From positions 53,211,554 through 53,275,553 of the forward strand of contig OX485803.1 of the NCBI GenBank assembly GCA_950295325.1: a stretch of DNA of 64,000 nucleotides, written 5' to 3'. Shown here one piece after another: positions 12,694-24,735 of this stretch. The notes beneath the pieces were generated by a model. The model ran no database searches and was not told where the DNA came from. It worked only from the letters and a program-made list of their open reading frames with translations. Origin of the DNA: Polytrichum commune. Taxonomy: Eukaryota; Streptophyta; Polytrichopsida; Polytrichales; Polytrichaceae. Positions within the stretch are counted from its first letter, which is position 1. Each line of letters begins with the position of its first letter. The translations under genes were made by a program, and so were the position numbers.

Positions 12694-13634
12694 CACTACA
12701 TTCGTTAAATTGAGACTTTTTTTTTGTCTCAAATTGATATATGGACCACAACAACATGAAGTTGCCCAAAACTATATTGTCAACAATCCCAAGATAAATC
12801 ATTGGCCAACATAAGCACATTGGGTAGAGCGCTAGACACCAACTTCATCTACAAAAACACATTGGGTAGAGCACTTGAAACCAACTTCATAAAAGAAATC
12901 ATATAGAATGTTTTCTAATATTAGTATGACCAATAAAATATATACACTACGACCTCCATAGCATCATGTAATAAATGCATATTTATTCAACCCTACAATT
13001 TAGTCCCCCACATAATAATAAGATAAAGTTCATATTTGTTGTGAAATATTCTATATGGATATTCATCCAACCCCAAACTATATAACATTCATAAGTTCAA
13101 CCCAAACTCTACCCTTATTTTAAAGAACACATATATGACTAATATGTGTCTACTATATGAACATTTGAAATTATAATCATGATAACACAATCCTACCAAC
13201 TTCTCATTCAATGTGGCTTGCTCCTTGTGTGATCCAAGCAAGGTTGTCTTTTGCAAAACTTATGTACTTTTGAAGGATGGACATTGATCCACTATGTTTT
13301 TTCCGTGGTCTTCATGTTATGAATATGAAATTTGTATCTATCCAACATGGACCGTGCTCAGAATCCATCTTCCACCAAAAGTTATGGTTTGTATCCCAGC
13401 CTGTGTAATGCTGAATCACATCTTCATTCCGTGCCGTCGGTTGGTAGTATTTCACTTGCATCTGTTAAAAATGAAGGCTAGAAGTTGCAAAATTTGGTTT
13501 GGATAAAGCTCTTACCACCCACAAGGGCTTTACATATCTTTCATCTCGAGGACGCAAAATGAGCATATAACCTTCATGACAATCCATTGCAATACGGAAA
13601 GATGGGGGGAGACGGTTAGTAGGCCGGATGTAAT

Positions 13635-14572
13635 TGTCGCGCACCTCTCCATGAGGAGTGCCCGCAACACCATGGGCACAAGGGGGACCCCGGAGTGACA
13701 CCCGGGACTTGTGGCGCCATTGGTGAGAGGGCCCAAGTACTCTTAGTGTGGGTGAGGGCCCCGGGCATTGAGAACGCCTCTCACCCACGGAGACTAAGAG
13801 TCATGAGGGTAAGGCCATGAGTTATGAATAGCTTATGGCGGCGGAATTCTAGAATGCTAAGGAACACCTCAATTGGAGGTGCAAGCTAGGAGATATGGCT
13901 ATTTGAGTGGGGCGCTGTCCCGGGACAGCACCCTGGGACAGAAGTGACCTGGGAGTGGTGCCCGGGACTGCCAAGGTTTGAAGAGCCATAACTTCCTCAA
14001 TACTTGCCCGAATAGGGCAAGTGAGGGGTCCATCGACATCTACACAAAGAACAGATGATGATAGAGTGGTTGTTTGATAGCATCAGACATCATATGTAGA
14101 AGTTATGGTGGTCTGAAGCTGCTGGGGGGGTTCTAGCCCCAGCGGCTAAAGGAAAATGTCCACTTGGCCCCAACCCTTGTAGAGAGACAAAAGGATACTT
14201 GATGGTGGGGTAAGGGCCCCACCCAAAGTCCTAGAGGCCTATATGGGTGAGGCGGCTTAGCCGACCGACCCCCCCGGAGCATACTTGGCAATGTGCTCCG
14301 GGTAGTTGTAGTGTTGTTTTGGCAAAACGATGATCAACTCAAGAGTGGACTTCCATGGATGGAAGTCCACCTTAGCCATTGGCTACCTACTAAGGGGAGA
14401 GTCCCGAATGTATGAGTAGGAGGGTTTGGTGACCAAGCCATGAGCTTGGAGGTCCGCGATTTTGGAAGCTAACCATGCATGTGCGTGGGATATGCAGGTT
14501 AGTGCTCGTGGCACTTGTTAGGTTGGAAAGGCGGTCAAGCTAAGTTAAGGAAAACTAGCAAGGATTGCGACA
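13635..14572 (+). mobile_element. Solo LTR (chromovirus family), forward
   Basis: 938 bp starting TGTCGCGCACCTCTCCATGA and ending GCGACA, the same termini as the 974-bp LTRs at 42959 and 49273. It is flanked by GTAAT (13630-13634) and ATAAT (14573-14577), a 5-bp target duplication with one change. It interrupts the DUF7869 pseudogene, whose sequence resumes on both sides. It is diverged from the young LTRs, so it is an older insertion reduced by LTR-LTR recombination. Confidence 0.85.
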
Positions 14573-15126
14573 ATAATGGTCATTCATTCAAACTCTTTAC
14601 GAACCTCTCCATTTTCCAAAAGGCTAGCCTCCGAAACTTGTACATCGACACGAGTTTTTGGCCAAAATCCATACCTCAAAGTAACGGGGGTATCATGGTG
14701 AAGGTTTGCCAAGGCAGCATGAACACGTGTCCAAAACTGTATCCAACTCCCGTAACGATGCCAATATGATCCACCAACACCCGCTATCTTCAAAGTCTCC
14801 CAATATTGTATGAAATATGATATGCATTTTATAATATTCTCCAAATTCTTCATGGGTATTGGTTTGCAAGGCCTAGGTTTCCCGTCCGGTAATATCGTCT
14901 TTCCATCCACATCAACATGCCATACAATGAGACCCTCCGGTGGGCTCCAATCTTATATCGTGCACATCAACTTGTATTACATGGCAAGGATATCATCGTC
15001 ACACACGTACAACCAGAATTGTTGTGTCTTTGTATGCCCGATCAACTGGTAAGCTCCACTTCGAATATACGGTTCTATAAATGCCTTGAAGTCGGGCACG
15101 TCCTCGATCATATGGGGGATGACGGA

Positions 15127-16099
15127 TGTCGCAACCCTTGCTAGTCCCCTTAAAAATCTTACCAATTTCCCTTTCTAGCAAAGGTTACGAGTGCTAACCC
15201 TTCTCATACCGCCATGCTAATGGTTAGCTCCTCCTACCCCAGACCTTATAGTTCATAGGAGGGGAACCAACCCTCCTACTTTGCTTTCAGGACTCACCCC
15301 TTAATCGGTAATCCATTCCTAAGATGTGGACTTCCATCCATGGAAGTCCAATCCCATGTTGATCATCGCGTTGCCGGAGCAACACTACAACAACCCGAAC
15401 CATACTAGGCAACTATTACCTCACATTGGGCCAATGCCCATGGACGCCGTGCGTTCGGCCTCGGGTGGGTGAGGCCACACCACCCCACCCATGTAAGCCT
15501 CTAGGACTCTACGCGGGGCCCCTACCCCACCGTCAACCAACCTCTTGTCTCTCCACCAAGAGTTGGGGCCAAGTAGACATTTTCCCTTAGCCGCTGGGCC
15601 TAGAAGCCCCCAACAGCTTCAGACCATCATAATTTCCTTGTATGATGTCTGATGCTAGCAAGCAACCACTCCATCTTCATCTACGCTTCACGTAGATGCC
15701 GCTGGACTCCTCACTTGCCCCATTCAGGCAAGTATTGACGAAGTTATTCCCTTTTGAACCTTGGCAGTCCCGGGAATCACTCCCAGGCACTGCTGTACCA
15801 GGGCGTTGTCCCAGGACAGCGCCCCACTCAAATGGCCATAACTCCTAGCTCACACCTCCGATTGAGGTGTTCTTGAGCGTTCTAGAATCACCACGCCATG
15901 AGCTACGCGTAGCTTTTGGCCTTATCCTCATGCCTCCTAGTCTCCGTGGGTGGGAGGCGTTCCCAACGCCCGGGGCCCTCACCCACACTAGGATCACTTG
16001 GGCCCTCTCACCAACGGCGCCACAAGTCCCGGGGGTCACTCCAGGGTCCCCCTTATGCCCATGGTGTTTCAGGCACTCCTCATGCAGAGGTACGCGACA
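15127..16099 (-). mobile_element. Solo LTR (chromovirus family), reverse
   Basis: 973 bp beginning TGTCGCAACCCTTGCTAG and ending GCGACA, the reverse orientation of the same LTR family. Flanks are ACGGA (15122-15126) and ACGGG (16100-16104), a 5-bp target duplication with one change. The interrupted DUF7869 pseudogene continues on both sides. Open frames inside it (for example 15867-16328) are LTR shadows, not genes. Confidence 0.85.
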
Positions 16100-16254
16100 A
16101 CGGGAATGTTCACCAAATTCATGTATGACTTCATCAACAATGGGATTGTTGGAAAATCCTCCTCTCACAACTTTATGCTCCACTGTCCAAAAGATGCATC
16201 AATATCATCGTGCATGTGGCCTATCAAAGGAAAAGATACAAACACCTCATTGTC

Positions 16255-16680
16255 ATGGTCTGCGGCGTTGGCAGCCGCACCTTATTAGTAGGATTTCATC
16301 CATTTGGATTTGGATGAATAAATTTTAGAAGTTGGAGAGATGTTTTTAAGTGAGGAGCCTCCTCCTTGGTGTGGCATTTTTGCCAAGTCAAGCATTATAA
16401 GTGAATGAGTGGAGAGAGCTTGTGTGAGGTGAAGATTGCATGTTTTTGTAATAAATTTTGAGTTATTCTTCCCCTACTTACACTTTTGGATTTTTCGTGG
16501 TAGAGTGAGAGATAACTTGACTCATTGTGTGCATTTGAAGAGAGAATTAAAGATCTTACAAGGGTTTGACTCTCTTCCTTTTCTGTGAAGGTGTGTTGTT
16601 TATGTGTGTTTTTGCCATGTTTTAGTTGTATTTATTAATGTTGATTGGTACTCGAGATGCAATGACACACGATCGCTATT
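16255..16680. mobile_element. Unclassified insertion in pseudogene
   Basis: Comparison with the intact homologue (around 33590-33610) shows that about 425 bp interrupts the pseudogene here, between an ACACCTCATTG block and the sequence beginning ATGAAATCCTTAAAAATGCC. The insert is T-rich and non-coding. It could be a fragment or solo LTR of another family, but I cannot identify ends or a clear target duplication. Confidence 0.5.
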
Positions 16681-18749
16681 TACATGAAATCCTTAAAAAT
16701 GCCTTTCGCAACCAACAATGACCAATATGCAAAATTATATATATTTTTATTGTCTTTTGCACAATTGTCCAATTGGACACGCATAATTGGGGGTAATTTC
16801 ATGGCAAACACGGGTTCATTAGGTGGCTCCGGCAACGAATGCAAGCATACATCTTTTTCATCCAACACCGCTTCATATAGAGGTATTGGCCTTATATTTT
16901 CAAATAACAATCTTAACAAATAGGACGGCGGTTTCTCCAAATCACGTAAAATCCTTGCAAATGACCCTATCATGTGGTTTGAATCTGCCGGATACAAATC
17001 TAGAACATATTAATGAGCAAACTTGACATCTCCGTGTCCATGTGCAATCATTCCAGCAATGCCAACCCATGGTATTAATATTCATCTATAAATATTCCAT
17101 TTTATGAACATCTATGTCTCCAAGTACAACATGGAAAAAACAAAGTTATGTTTAGGGTAGGCGACGAAATTGTTTCCAAATTTACTTGCGATCGATACAA
17201 GTAACTTAATTCATGAGTGGTTTTTATTCGATTTGCAAAACATGATGAGGTTGTTTTGTCATGGATGATTGTAAGGACCTCCAAGGGCCTTGAGATGGAC
17301 AAAGCTCTATTTGTGTAGTAATCATTACGGTGTGCCTCTTGTATGTTCACATGCTTGAAATAGTTCAATTGATGTATTGCATAGGACTCGGTACCCATCG
17401 TGTGTGCATACCAAAGGCGCTACAACTTCTCGCAATTGGAATACCGGACAATTTTTTTGCCCCATCTTTTGGTAATGTATTGGTTAAAATTTGCTTTCTT
17501 GATTGCACTCGATTTTGACAACGAAATTGGCTCCAAACCGGCCTTCTCGCCAACTACATTTGCATCCAACAATATGTCTTTCCATTTTGTGTCTGTGGGA
17601 AGAACCTTCTCCACAACCTTTTCACCGGTTGCGAGTGTGTGTGTTTTGTGCGGCATTGCATCGGCAAGGGGAACAATAATGGTCGCTAGAGTGGCAGTTG
17701 TTTGCCTTGTGGCTTCCCTAGGTTTCTTTTAACCCATGTTCTCATGGTGACGAGACTAACGGCCTTCCTTGGCATATGCGGCTTGTCTATAAAATTCCAT
17801 ATTCAACACACTGTGAATGATGTACCATGTTGTATAACACACGTCTGTTTTCAAGGGTGATTACCTTGCAATCCGTCCTGTTCAAATGTATTGTCCTATG
17901 GACATCAAGTGTTTTAGTGGATCTTAGACGGAATCCCCTAAGCCATATTTCTTTGTGGATGGCCTTCATTTTATCCCTTGGGAATAATTGGCAACAACGA
18001 TGCACACAACAATCCTTTGTGGCAACTTCTCTAATAACTCTTCATAGAACAACCTTTGACGTTTACATTCATTTGCAGACGCAGTAGGACGTGCCAATGT
18101 CTCGTACTTTCGTTGACCTTTGCGTGGCCGCATGTTTGTTTGAAGCTCCTTTTGGATTTGCATGTGTCATCGCTCCTGTTCACCCAAGCTAACTCCAATC
18201 GTGACAATCCTCAATGGCCACCTGCGGAGGGAGAACCTATGAAGGATCCACCTCGGAATGAACGAGTGACTCCAATATGACAACCTCAACATCCTTGATG
18301 CCAAACGGGTTTTCATCAATGCAATCTTATGACTGGGTATTATAACAAATACCCTCCGCCACAACAACTCCACTATCATTAACAATCATCCCGCACATTC
18401 AACAATGAGACACAATGGTACGGAAGTTGAAGGTAAATCCAAATGATCTTCCTTTGTAATGTCCTTCATTGTAGCCTCCCCAACATTGTCTAGCTTATCC
18501 TTAGATTCAGATAGCCAAGTGGCCATGTCCTCAGAGGAGAAATCTCCTCTTTCACTAAATCCATGCATGGTGCTTATATACATGCACATTGAACCTTGTC
18601 AAAGATTGGACACAATTTTATGGTTCAAATGTAAAATATTGAAAATGTATCATGTAATGACCAATCAGAACCCTAAACCCTGACACATGTCTATATGACT
18701 ACTATGTCATTGCAGATCGTAAGGATTGGGTCATGTGATGGACACACTG

Positions 18750-19150
18750 TCATTACAGTGCGGCAACAATGTGGACAATGGGTTTGGGTCGACCGATCCA
18801 AACCCTGTGGCAGGACAGGTTCAAGGTCATCCTTAGTATGTCCCCATTGCGGGAAGGGGTTCGGGTCGACTGACCCAAACCTTGTGGAAGGATGGGTTCA
18901 AGGTCATCTTCAGTGCATCCCCATTGCGGGAAGGGCTTCGGGTTGACTGACCCAAATCTTGTGGCAGGATGGGTTCAGGGTCATCTTCAGTTTATTCTTA
19001 GTGTGGGAAGGGGTTTGGGTTGACTGACCCAAACCTTGTGGCAGAATGGGTTCAGGATCATCTTCAGTACATTCTTAGTGTGGGAAGGGGTTTGGGTTGA
19101 CCGACCCAAACCTTGTGGCATGATGGGTTCAGGGTCATTTTCAATACGTC
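18750..19150. repeat. Minisatellite, about 78 bp x 5, with internal dyad
   Basis: Five imperfect units of about 78 bp. Each carries a GGGTTTGGGTYGACYGACCC-like palindromic core followed by AAACCTTGTGGCAGGATGGG-like sequence. Lies in element A, just upstream of the DUF7869 pseudogene. The open frame running through two units is low-complexity and not a gene. Confidence 0.8.
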
Positions 19151-19957
19151 CCCCCACCTAAGCAAATCTTTCGTCCCTCACTGTCCACGTTCCCACTCAA
19201 AAGGGTCACTTGTGCATGCAATTATGGCCGAGACTCCCCTTCTTGGTCTTGCGGAGACATGGCACCTCACCATCGGCTTAGATGGATGTTTAACTGACAC
19301 TAGATGCGACCATCCATGTTACCCCATGCGACCCATTGCTCATCCATGTCGATTATGCCCCAACTGTCCTACGTTCCAACATACGCTAGCCTCCACCAAG
19401 TTGCATTTCCCTTCCTATGTTTATCCATCCCTTTCTCTCCCTTGTTTTGTCCATTTGTAGGTTGCATCCAATTTGATATGAACTCATTATGAGCCCAAAA
19501 TGGTTGCTCATATTTGTTTTATGCTTAGGATATACTTAGAATTGCATTTGGAGTGTTATTGAAACAATTAAAAGTATAAAAAGAGTGAGGCTTGGTGTGG
19601 ATTTATGTTTAGGCCTTAAGCCATTTTGTGTGGTTAAGTAGAGGATTAGTGGCATTAGGGAGTGTTTTGATTAGAGGAGTAGTGTTTGATGAGGCAAGGG
19701 GAAAGGCCTTGGGTTTAAATGTTTGAATTAAAACATGTTCTTGTTGGTTTAGGGGGTGAGGTGTTAGTGGATAGGATAAGGTCCTACTAAGTAGGAAAAT
19801 GTTAAGGGGGTTGTGGTTGTGGGATGCCCTCTCTCCTTCCTTCCCCCTCTCTCTCATTTCTCTCTCTCTTTTCTCTTGTGGGTGTGTGTGGGTGTGTGTT
19901 GTGTAGTGTGGTAGAGAATGTAGTTGATTAGAGGGAGCTTAGAAAATTAGTTTATTA
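19151..19957. other. Element A interior, nothing recognised
   Basis: No gene seen. Contains TC-rich and GT-rich simple stretches around 19825-19910. Confidence 0.5.
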
Positions 19958-20002
19958 AGGGGACTAAGGCAGCAGCTCACTAAGGTTAGTTGTGACAGCA
20001 AC

Positions 20003-21712
20003 CACTAGTAGAAAATTTTGCGTCCGGATCAACAAAAAAGTGTTGGTCGCGGTTGTTACTTAGGACGCGTTGACCTGGACACTCTGTAACACGGTTTTGT
20101 TGATCTGTTCTGTTGATCTGGTCATCAAAAGTTTACCAACAAAATAAAAATAAAAATAAAAATAAAAATCAATTTTTTTACTTTCCGGATTTTCCGGAAA
20201 ATTTTATATTTTACGGCCTGGATGTTCGGGCAAAAAAAATTAATTTCAGACTACTACCACAGCACAAACTACGTCCCCATCAACTCCAACATACTCGCCT
20301 AGGCTTGCTAGGCTAGGTTAGAGGTCATAGTTGCGGGCCAAGGGATTGGAACCCCCAACCTTGGGCTTCCCAACTTGGTGGTTCTAACCACCAAGTCAAC
20401 ACACTTTCTTGATATAAAGGGAGTGCTTTAAACCCTTTTATAGTGCACCCTCCATAAATGTTACACCTATAAGTGTTAACCCTCTCTAAATGTTAACTTT
20501 CTTCTACTCCCCACATATTGCACACTATAAATGTTAAACGTGTTAATTGTTAACAAAATGGTACTCCCTTCTTTGTAAATTTAACTTTATAAATGTTAAC
20601 AAATGAAATACAACCATGAGGTGGATGATAAAGACTACACATTCAATTACCAAAGAACCATTGATTCATACTTTACCCATGATATGTAAACTTGATATTG
20701 AAATAAAGTTTTAATTGGGTTTGCAATTTTATGAATGGTATTCTCTCACAAGCACTCTTCACAATTGCTTATATTTATAAATGTTAAGATTTGTATATTG
20801 CTCAAAAAAATAATTTTATGATTGTTAGATGTTAACACCTTTATAAATGTTAACTTTGATCCACTCCCGGAGGTTAACATTTATAGAGGGTAGACTGTAT
20901 GTGAGGAACACTTCAAACCTATTTACAATATATTTTGATATATACTATTTAAATAAATTTTTAGTATATACGTATATCCTAAAATAGATTATTTATGTAT
21001 ATTATGAAATATACTATTTATGTGTTTTTGACACATACTATTTACGTATATTTTGACATGTTCTATATACATATATTCTGAAATGTAGTATTTACTTATA
21101 TTCTAAAATATAATATTAACATATCTTCAAAAATATACTAAAAATAATATATTGCAAGTTATACTATAAATAATGTATTTCAGAATACACTATTTATAGT
21201 ATAATATATCATATCATATTTTTAATATATTGCAGATTGTACTATTTATAGTATATTTTAAACTATACTATTTTAAGTATATTACAGATTATACTATTTA
21301 TACTATGTTATGTAATATACTATTTATACTTTATTATGTAATATACTATTTATAATATAATCTGCATACACTATTTATAGTATACCCTGCACTATATTAT
21401 TTATAGTATAATCTGCAATATATTATTTACAGTATTTAGTAGTATTCAAGATTCCAAAAGATTCCAAAGGTTTAAAAAGATTTCAAAATACTCGAATTTT
21501 TTTCCAAAAGGATAATGGAATATTCTAAAGATTCTAATTTTACGTGAGTTTTGTTGATTTGGCCATTGTACTACTCGAATCAACAAAAAGTAGGCACCAA
21601 ACTGTTGGTTTTGGCAAGAAGTTACAAATTCAGTGAAATAGGTCATTGCAGTGCCCAAATCAACACAAATCTGTTGATTTTCTGTTGATTTGGTCATGAT
21701 TTTCTAGTAGTG
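20003..21712. mobile_element. Non-autonomous CACTA-type transposon, 1.7 kb
   Basis: The left end starts CACTAGTAGAAAATTTTG and the right end, reverse-complemented, starts CACTACTAGAAAATCATG; both are typical plant CACTA (EnSpm/CMC) termini, and both have an ATCAACA motif inside. The flanking target duplication is AAC (20000-20002 and 21713-21715), the 3-bp size expected for the superfamily. There is no transposase. The interior holds an A-rich tract (20138-20175), TAAATGTTAAC-type repeats (20440-20890) and a long AT-rich run of TATACTATTTATAGTATA-type palindromic repeats (20920-21440). Confidence 0.85.
20278..20405 (-). repeat. tRNA-like/SINE-head-like sequence
   Basis: On the minus strand the segment reads as a tRNA-related stretch: a GACTTGGTGGTTAGAACC box resembling an A box and a GGGGGTTCCAATCCC box resembling a B box, about 35-40 bases apart. 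This may be the head of a tRNA-derived SINE nested in the CACTA-type element. It does not fold convincingly as a functional tRNA by eye. Confidence 0.35.
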
Positions 21713-22321
21713 AACTGGGACGAAGGGTAGCCGAGACAGCAACTGGGACGAAGGATGGTTGAACCAGCAGCTTGCTAAGGGTCATGCGACAGTAGCTTAG
21801 ACGAAGGATGGCTGAACCAACAGCTTGCTAAGGGTGCTGCGACAGTAGCTTAGACGAGGGATAGCTGAACCAGCAGCTTGCTAAGGGTGCTGCGACAATA
21901 ACTGGGACTAAGGGTGTTGCGGCAGTAACTGGGACTAAGGGTGTTGTGACAATAACCGGGACTAAGGGTGCTGCGACAGTAACTGGGACTAAGGGTAGTC
22001 GAGACAGTAGCTGGGACTAAGGGAAGCTGAGACAACAGCTATACTACGGAGCAGCTGGACTAAGGGGTAGTTAGAATGATGGGTTAGCTAGGTAGTTAGC
22101 TATCCGTGTAATCGGGGGTGTAATCGTGTGGGAAGTTGATAGAGGGTGTGAAGATAGTACCAATAAAGAAAAGCGTTTATCAACGCTTGTACTCATAATA
22201 TGGAATAAATTGGTGTGACCCAAGTTATGTGTGATGTCATGGGGATGAATGACGGAGGAAAAGTAAACTAGGATGAATATGAATGTGATCGCCATACCCT
22301 CACCCGGACTAGGACGCTTAA

Positions 22322-22664
22322 GGGTGGGCGGTTTGGCCTCACACTCATTCCAAAAGGCTCCTTATTCATCGAATTGGAGCATTTCAATGCACTATGTAGA
22401 AGTGTGAGGCGATTTTCTTCCCAAATGACATCTTATAAAATTTGTCCTCCTATAATGCGGGTTTTTGTTGGCCTCCTAAATGTATCATGGTGGGCCCTCG
22501 TCCCAATCTTGGCTACAGCCGTGAAGCAAAGATTTTCCAGAACATGGAGGGGACGCGAGCAAAAGAAGTGGAGGCGAAAGAAAAAGAAACGACGGTGAGA
22601 GAAATAAAAGCGGCGGCCAAAGGCAAGAAGGCCACCATCAACATAGAAATGATTGCACATAAGT
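22322..22664 (+). pseudogene. Relic of the right-end gene of element A
   Basis: Corresponds at nucleotide level to the last exon of the element B gene at 61763-62083: both contain a GGCTACAGCCGTGAAG/GGATACAGTCGTGGGC block followed by a GATTTT...ATGGAGG block and a lysine-rich tail ending in a stop. Here the frame shifts between its two halves and no upstream exon is visible. Its position about 320 bp from the right TIR mirrors element B (about 390 bp). Confidence 0.5.
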
Positions 22665-22980
22665 AGGCTTAGATCAGGTCTCACTATCCAACAATGATTA
22701 TGTAGTGCTCGTTTGCTACTTAATTTCTTTGACCAAACCTTTTTTTTTCTATTTGTATGAATATATTTTTTCTCCTTCAATATTGTCTCCGGTTTCGGTT
22801 GTCCACACAAACCATCTTAATTGGGTTATTATTTTTATTGTGCCCTTCATTCGCCAATCTTAAATGTGCGCATGTTTGAGTTTCACACACTAGTCTCCAA
22901 TGTTTTTTGATTCATCTTATGTTCTTATACATATAAATGTCTCAAAATGCTCAAAAAGTCTCAAATTACCGAATATAGTG

Positions 22981-23149
22981 TTTGTTAAAATTACGTCATG
23001 ACAAATGGGTGTCAAGCATATACGGGTGGACAAGCGAATATCTAAGTCGGTTAGAACTTTGCAAAATACTTGTAGAAAATTCAATTCAACAAAATGTGTA
23101 GAAAAGTATGCCCACATGTAACATGCGGAGTGGAAGTTAGTATCCATCA
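22981..23149. other. Spacer between element A and duplicated block
   Basis: Short AT-rich junction sequence with no features. Confidence 0.4.
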
Positions 23150-23404
23150 TCAACTTGAAAAAATGAATAAAAAAAGATTCAGTAATAATGGAGATACAAA
23201 AAAATAGTCATAAACCTTAATCTTAATAAACCCAGAAATGTAGAAATTAAAACAATTAAAACAGTAGAAGAAAACTTTGATGAAACAATAAGAAAATAAA
23301 TCGTCACGAGGTGTGCACAGGGGCCCGGATACTCGTGATGCTCTTGCAGGAGTCTTGATTGTTAAGCAACAATGGCCCAGGATCTTTCCCAACACTTGAG
23401 TCTC

Positions 23405-23632
23405 ACGTTTCCCTCGGTGTCCGGGCAGATTTTTGGGGATAATCGGTCAACATCCCAGTGTTTCCAAGTCCACCTGGGTACATGTTGACATCTTCTGGTT
23501 TTTCTTTGAGATTTATTCCACAGATTCTTCTGAAATGATCGATAATTCTCCTGAAGTCTTGAACTTCAACCGCTGTTTTCTCAAACTCAACCGGTTCATC
23601 TGTTACTACCGATTGGTTCTCCCCGTTCATTG
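23405..23632 (-). mobile_element. Old MITE copy (duplicate of 2155-2378)
   Basis: Duplicate of the MITE relic at 2155-2378, with the same CGGTTGAGTTTGAGAAAAC and GATGTCAACATGT landmarks on the minus strand. The overlapping 75-codon frame is not conserved as protein in copy 1. Confidence 0.55.
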
Positions 23633-24039
23633 GTTTCCCGGGCCAGCTTAGAGCGTCCTTGGGGCTAACTTACCTGATAATAATCTGGCTTCTTGTCTAC
23701 CAGTTACAGGAGTTAGCGAAGAGTGATTTCTTGTAACTTTACCACTGAGTCATTGCCAGGTGATGCATGCAATTTAGAAATATGATGCAGGTAATCCTTG
23801 TATGTAAGTTGGTATGGTAGGAGTTTCTTTGAGATGCGTAATTTGGTGATCACATATTGAGGCGCGGTTCATGAACTAGACTACCAGATTACTCCATGAG
23901 CGCCACAATTTAATTTATTCTGGATCTCCTATGTAATTGGGTCCTGCATTTAGTGATGCCAGGGTTCTGTGGACCATCCACTACAGTTGGTCATCTCCGT
24001 CACAATTCACTTGAAGCTACAAATCTCATCTGCTTAGAT

Positions 24040-24735
24040 TCAATCCTCCTGACCTATAATCCTCCAGGGAAGATATGATTTCTTAATGAGTGCAGATTTG
24101 GTTGCTTTGATTAATCAAGGACTTGGTTGCAGCTTGCTCTATTCCTCGTGAGTTGTGACTGCTGAAGTCCAGGGGCTAAAGGGGGGCTAAAGTGGCCATG
24201 TAAGTAGAGTCTTAACTTGCTGTTGGCTTCTTGAAGTTGAGTGAAACCCGAATTGGAAGGAAACGTGATCAGTGCAGATCACCGCGTTGTCTGGGTTTCG
24301 CGCGGGGTTTACTTTTTTAGGATGTCATCCTTCGATCAAACCCTAGTTGTGACGCTACAAATCGTGGTGTCAATCTCTCGAGTCGGAAGCCCTAAGTAAC
24401 GGTATCCACGAGCTGATCGCTGGCTATCGATGGGAGATTGGGCGGGATGACAGTCTGGGACGAGATCACTGAAGAAAACAGTTCTCATGTTTTGAGCCTG
24501 GACAACCAAGGTTGCTGTCTGACTAAGACTGAAGCCTGCCCTCCGGCTGGGGTATCGAGGGCCCCTCCCCGGCCCCTAACCGGATTTTCTAAACCCTGCT
24601 GGGCTCAGAGGGGGATCCAATTTGGATAATTGAAAAAAAATTAAAGTCGTCCGGCTGGGCCTGTTTTTTTTGTTGTCAGCAGTCAGCCCGACCTGACTGG
24701 CCAGAGGCAGTAGGTAGGCTGCAAGGGGGTTGTGA
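24040..24735. other. Copy-2-specific insertion or divergent spacer
   Basis: Sequence absent from copy 1, locally GC-rich around 24280-24620, with a short A/T-run end near 24630-24680. A 63-codon frame at 24438-24629 has no recognisable domain. It might be a truncated retroelement, but no ends or motifs prove it. Confidence 0.4.

Larger units (their letters stand above)
13225..18640 (-). pseudogene. DUF7869-type transposase-like pseudogene
   Basis: Pieces of protein collinear with the intact gene at 32438-35567 appear in order on the minus strand: the N-terminal acidic region (about 18590-18390), an RFSLRRWPLR block (about 18230), a CCQLFPRDKMKAIHKEIW block (about 17990), a GTESYAIHQLNYFKHVNIQE block (about 17380), the LDNCAKDNK motif (about 16760), VIPHMIEDVPDF (about 15110) and SFRIAMDCHEGYM (about 13580). 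The frame is broken by stops and frameshifts and by three insertions: solo LTRs at 13635-14572 and 15127-16099, and an unknown piece at about 16255-16680. Dead, and older than the element B copy. Confidence 0.85.
19958..22080. repeat. GGGACTAAGG minisatellite split by a CACTA insertion
   Basis: Imperfect units of about 27-60 bp built from GACAGCAACTGGGACGAAGG and GGGACTAAGGGTGCTGCGAC motifs. Degenerate units lie at 19958-20002 and the main array at 21713-22060. The two parts are separated by the CACTA-type element at 20003-21712; joining GACAGCAAC to TGGGACGAAGG across it restores a unit. Confidence 0.75.
12694..22980. mobile_element. Element A: decayed large TIR transposon
   Basis: The left terminus begins CACTACATTCGTTAAATTGA followed by GACTTTTT. 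The right terminus, reverse-complemented, begins CACTATATTCGGTAATTTGA followed by GACTTTTT. These match each other and the ends of element B (32035 and 62473), and a second GAGAC/GTCTC motif lies just inside all four ends. Inside, in the same relative position and orientation as in element B, are a DUF7869-type gene near the left end reading leftward (here a pseudogene) and a terminal-exon relic near the right end (22322-22664). The middle is replaced by minisatellites, a CACTA-type insertion and two solo LTRs. No convincing target duplication is visible, and CACTA-like TIR starts are also used by other superfamilies, so the class is open. Confidence 0.72.

Noticed and set aside
15867-16328. 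153-codon frame and relatives with the same peptide at 43, 49, 52 and 58 kb
   Set aside because: All lie in LTRs of one retroelement family and are shadows of GC-rich LTR sequence.
20278-20405. A functional tRNA gene on the minus strand
   Set aside because: Box-like motifs are present, but a full cloverleaf with acceptor stem is not evident. Kept only as a tRNA-like/SINE-like repeat.
12694-22980. Element A as a classical CACTA transposon because the end reads CACTA
   Set aside because: No TNP2-type transposase and no 3-bp target duplication. The associated gene is DUF7869-type, so superfamily assignment is left open.
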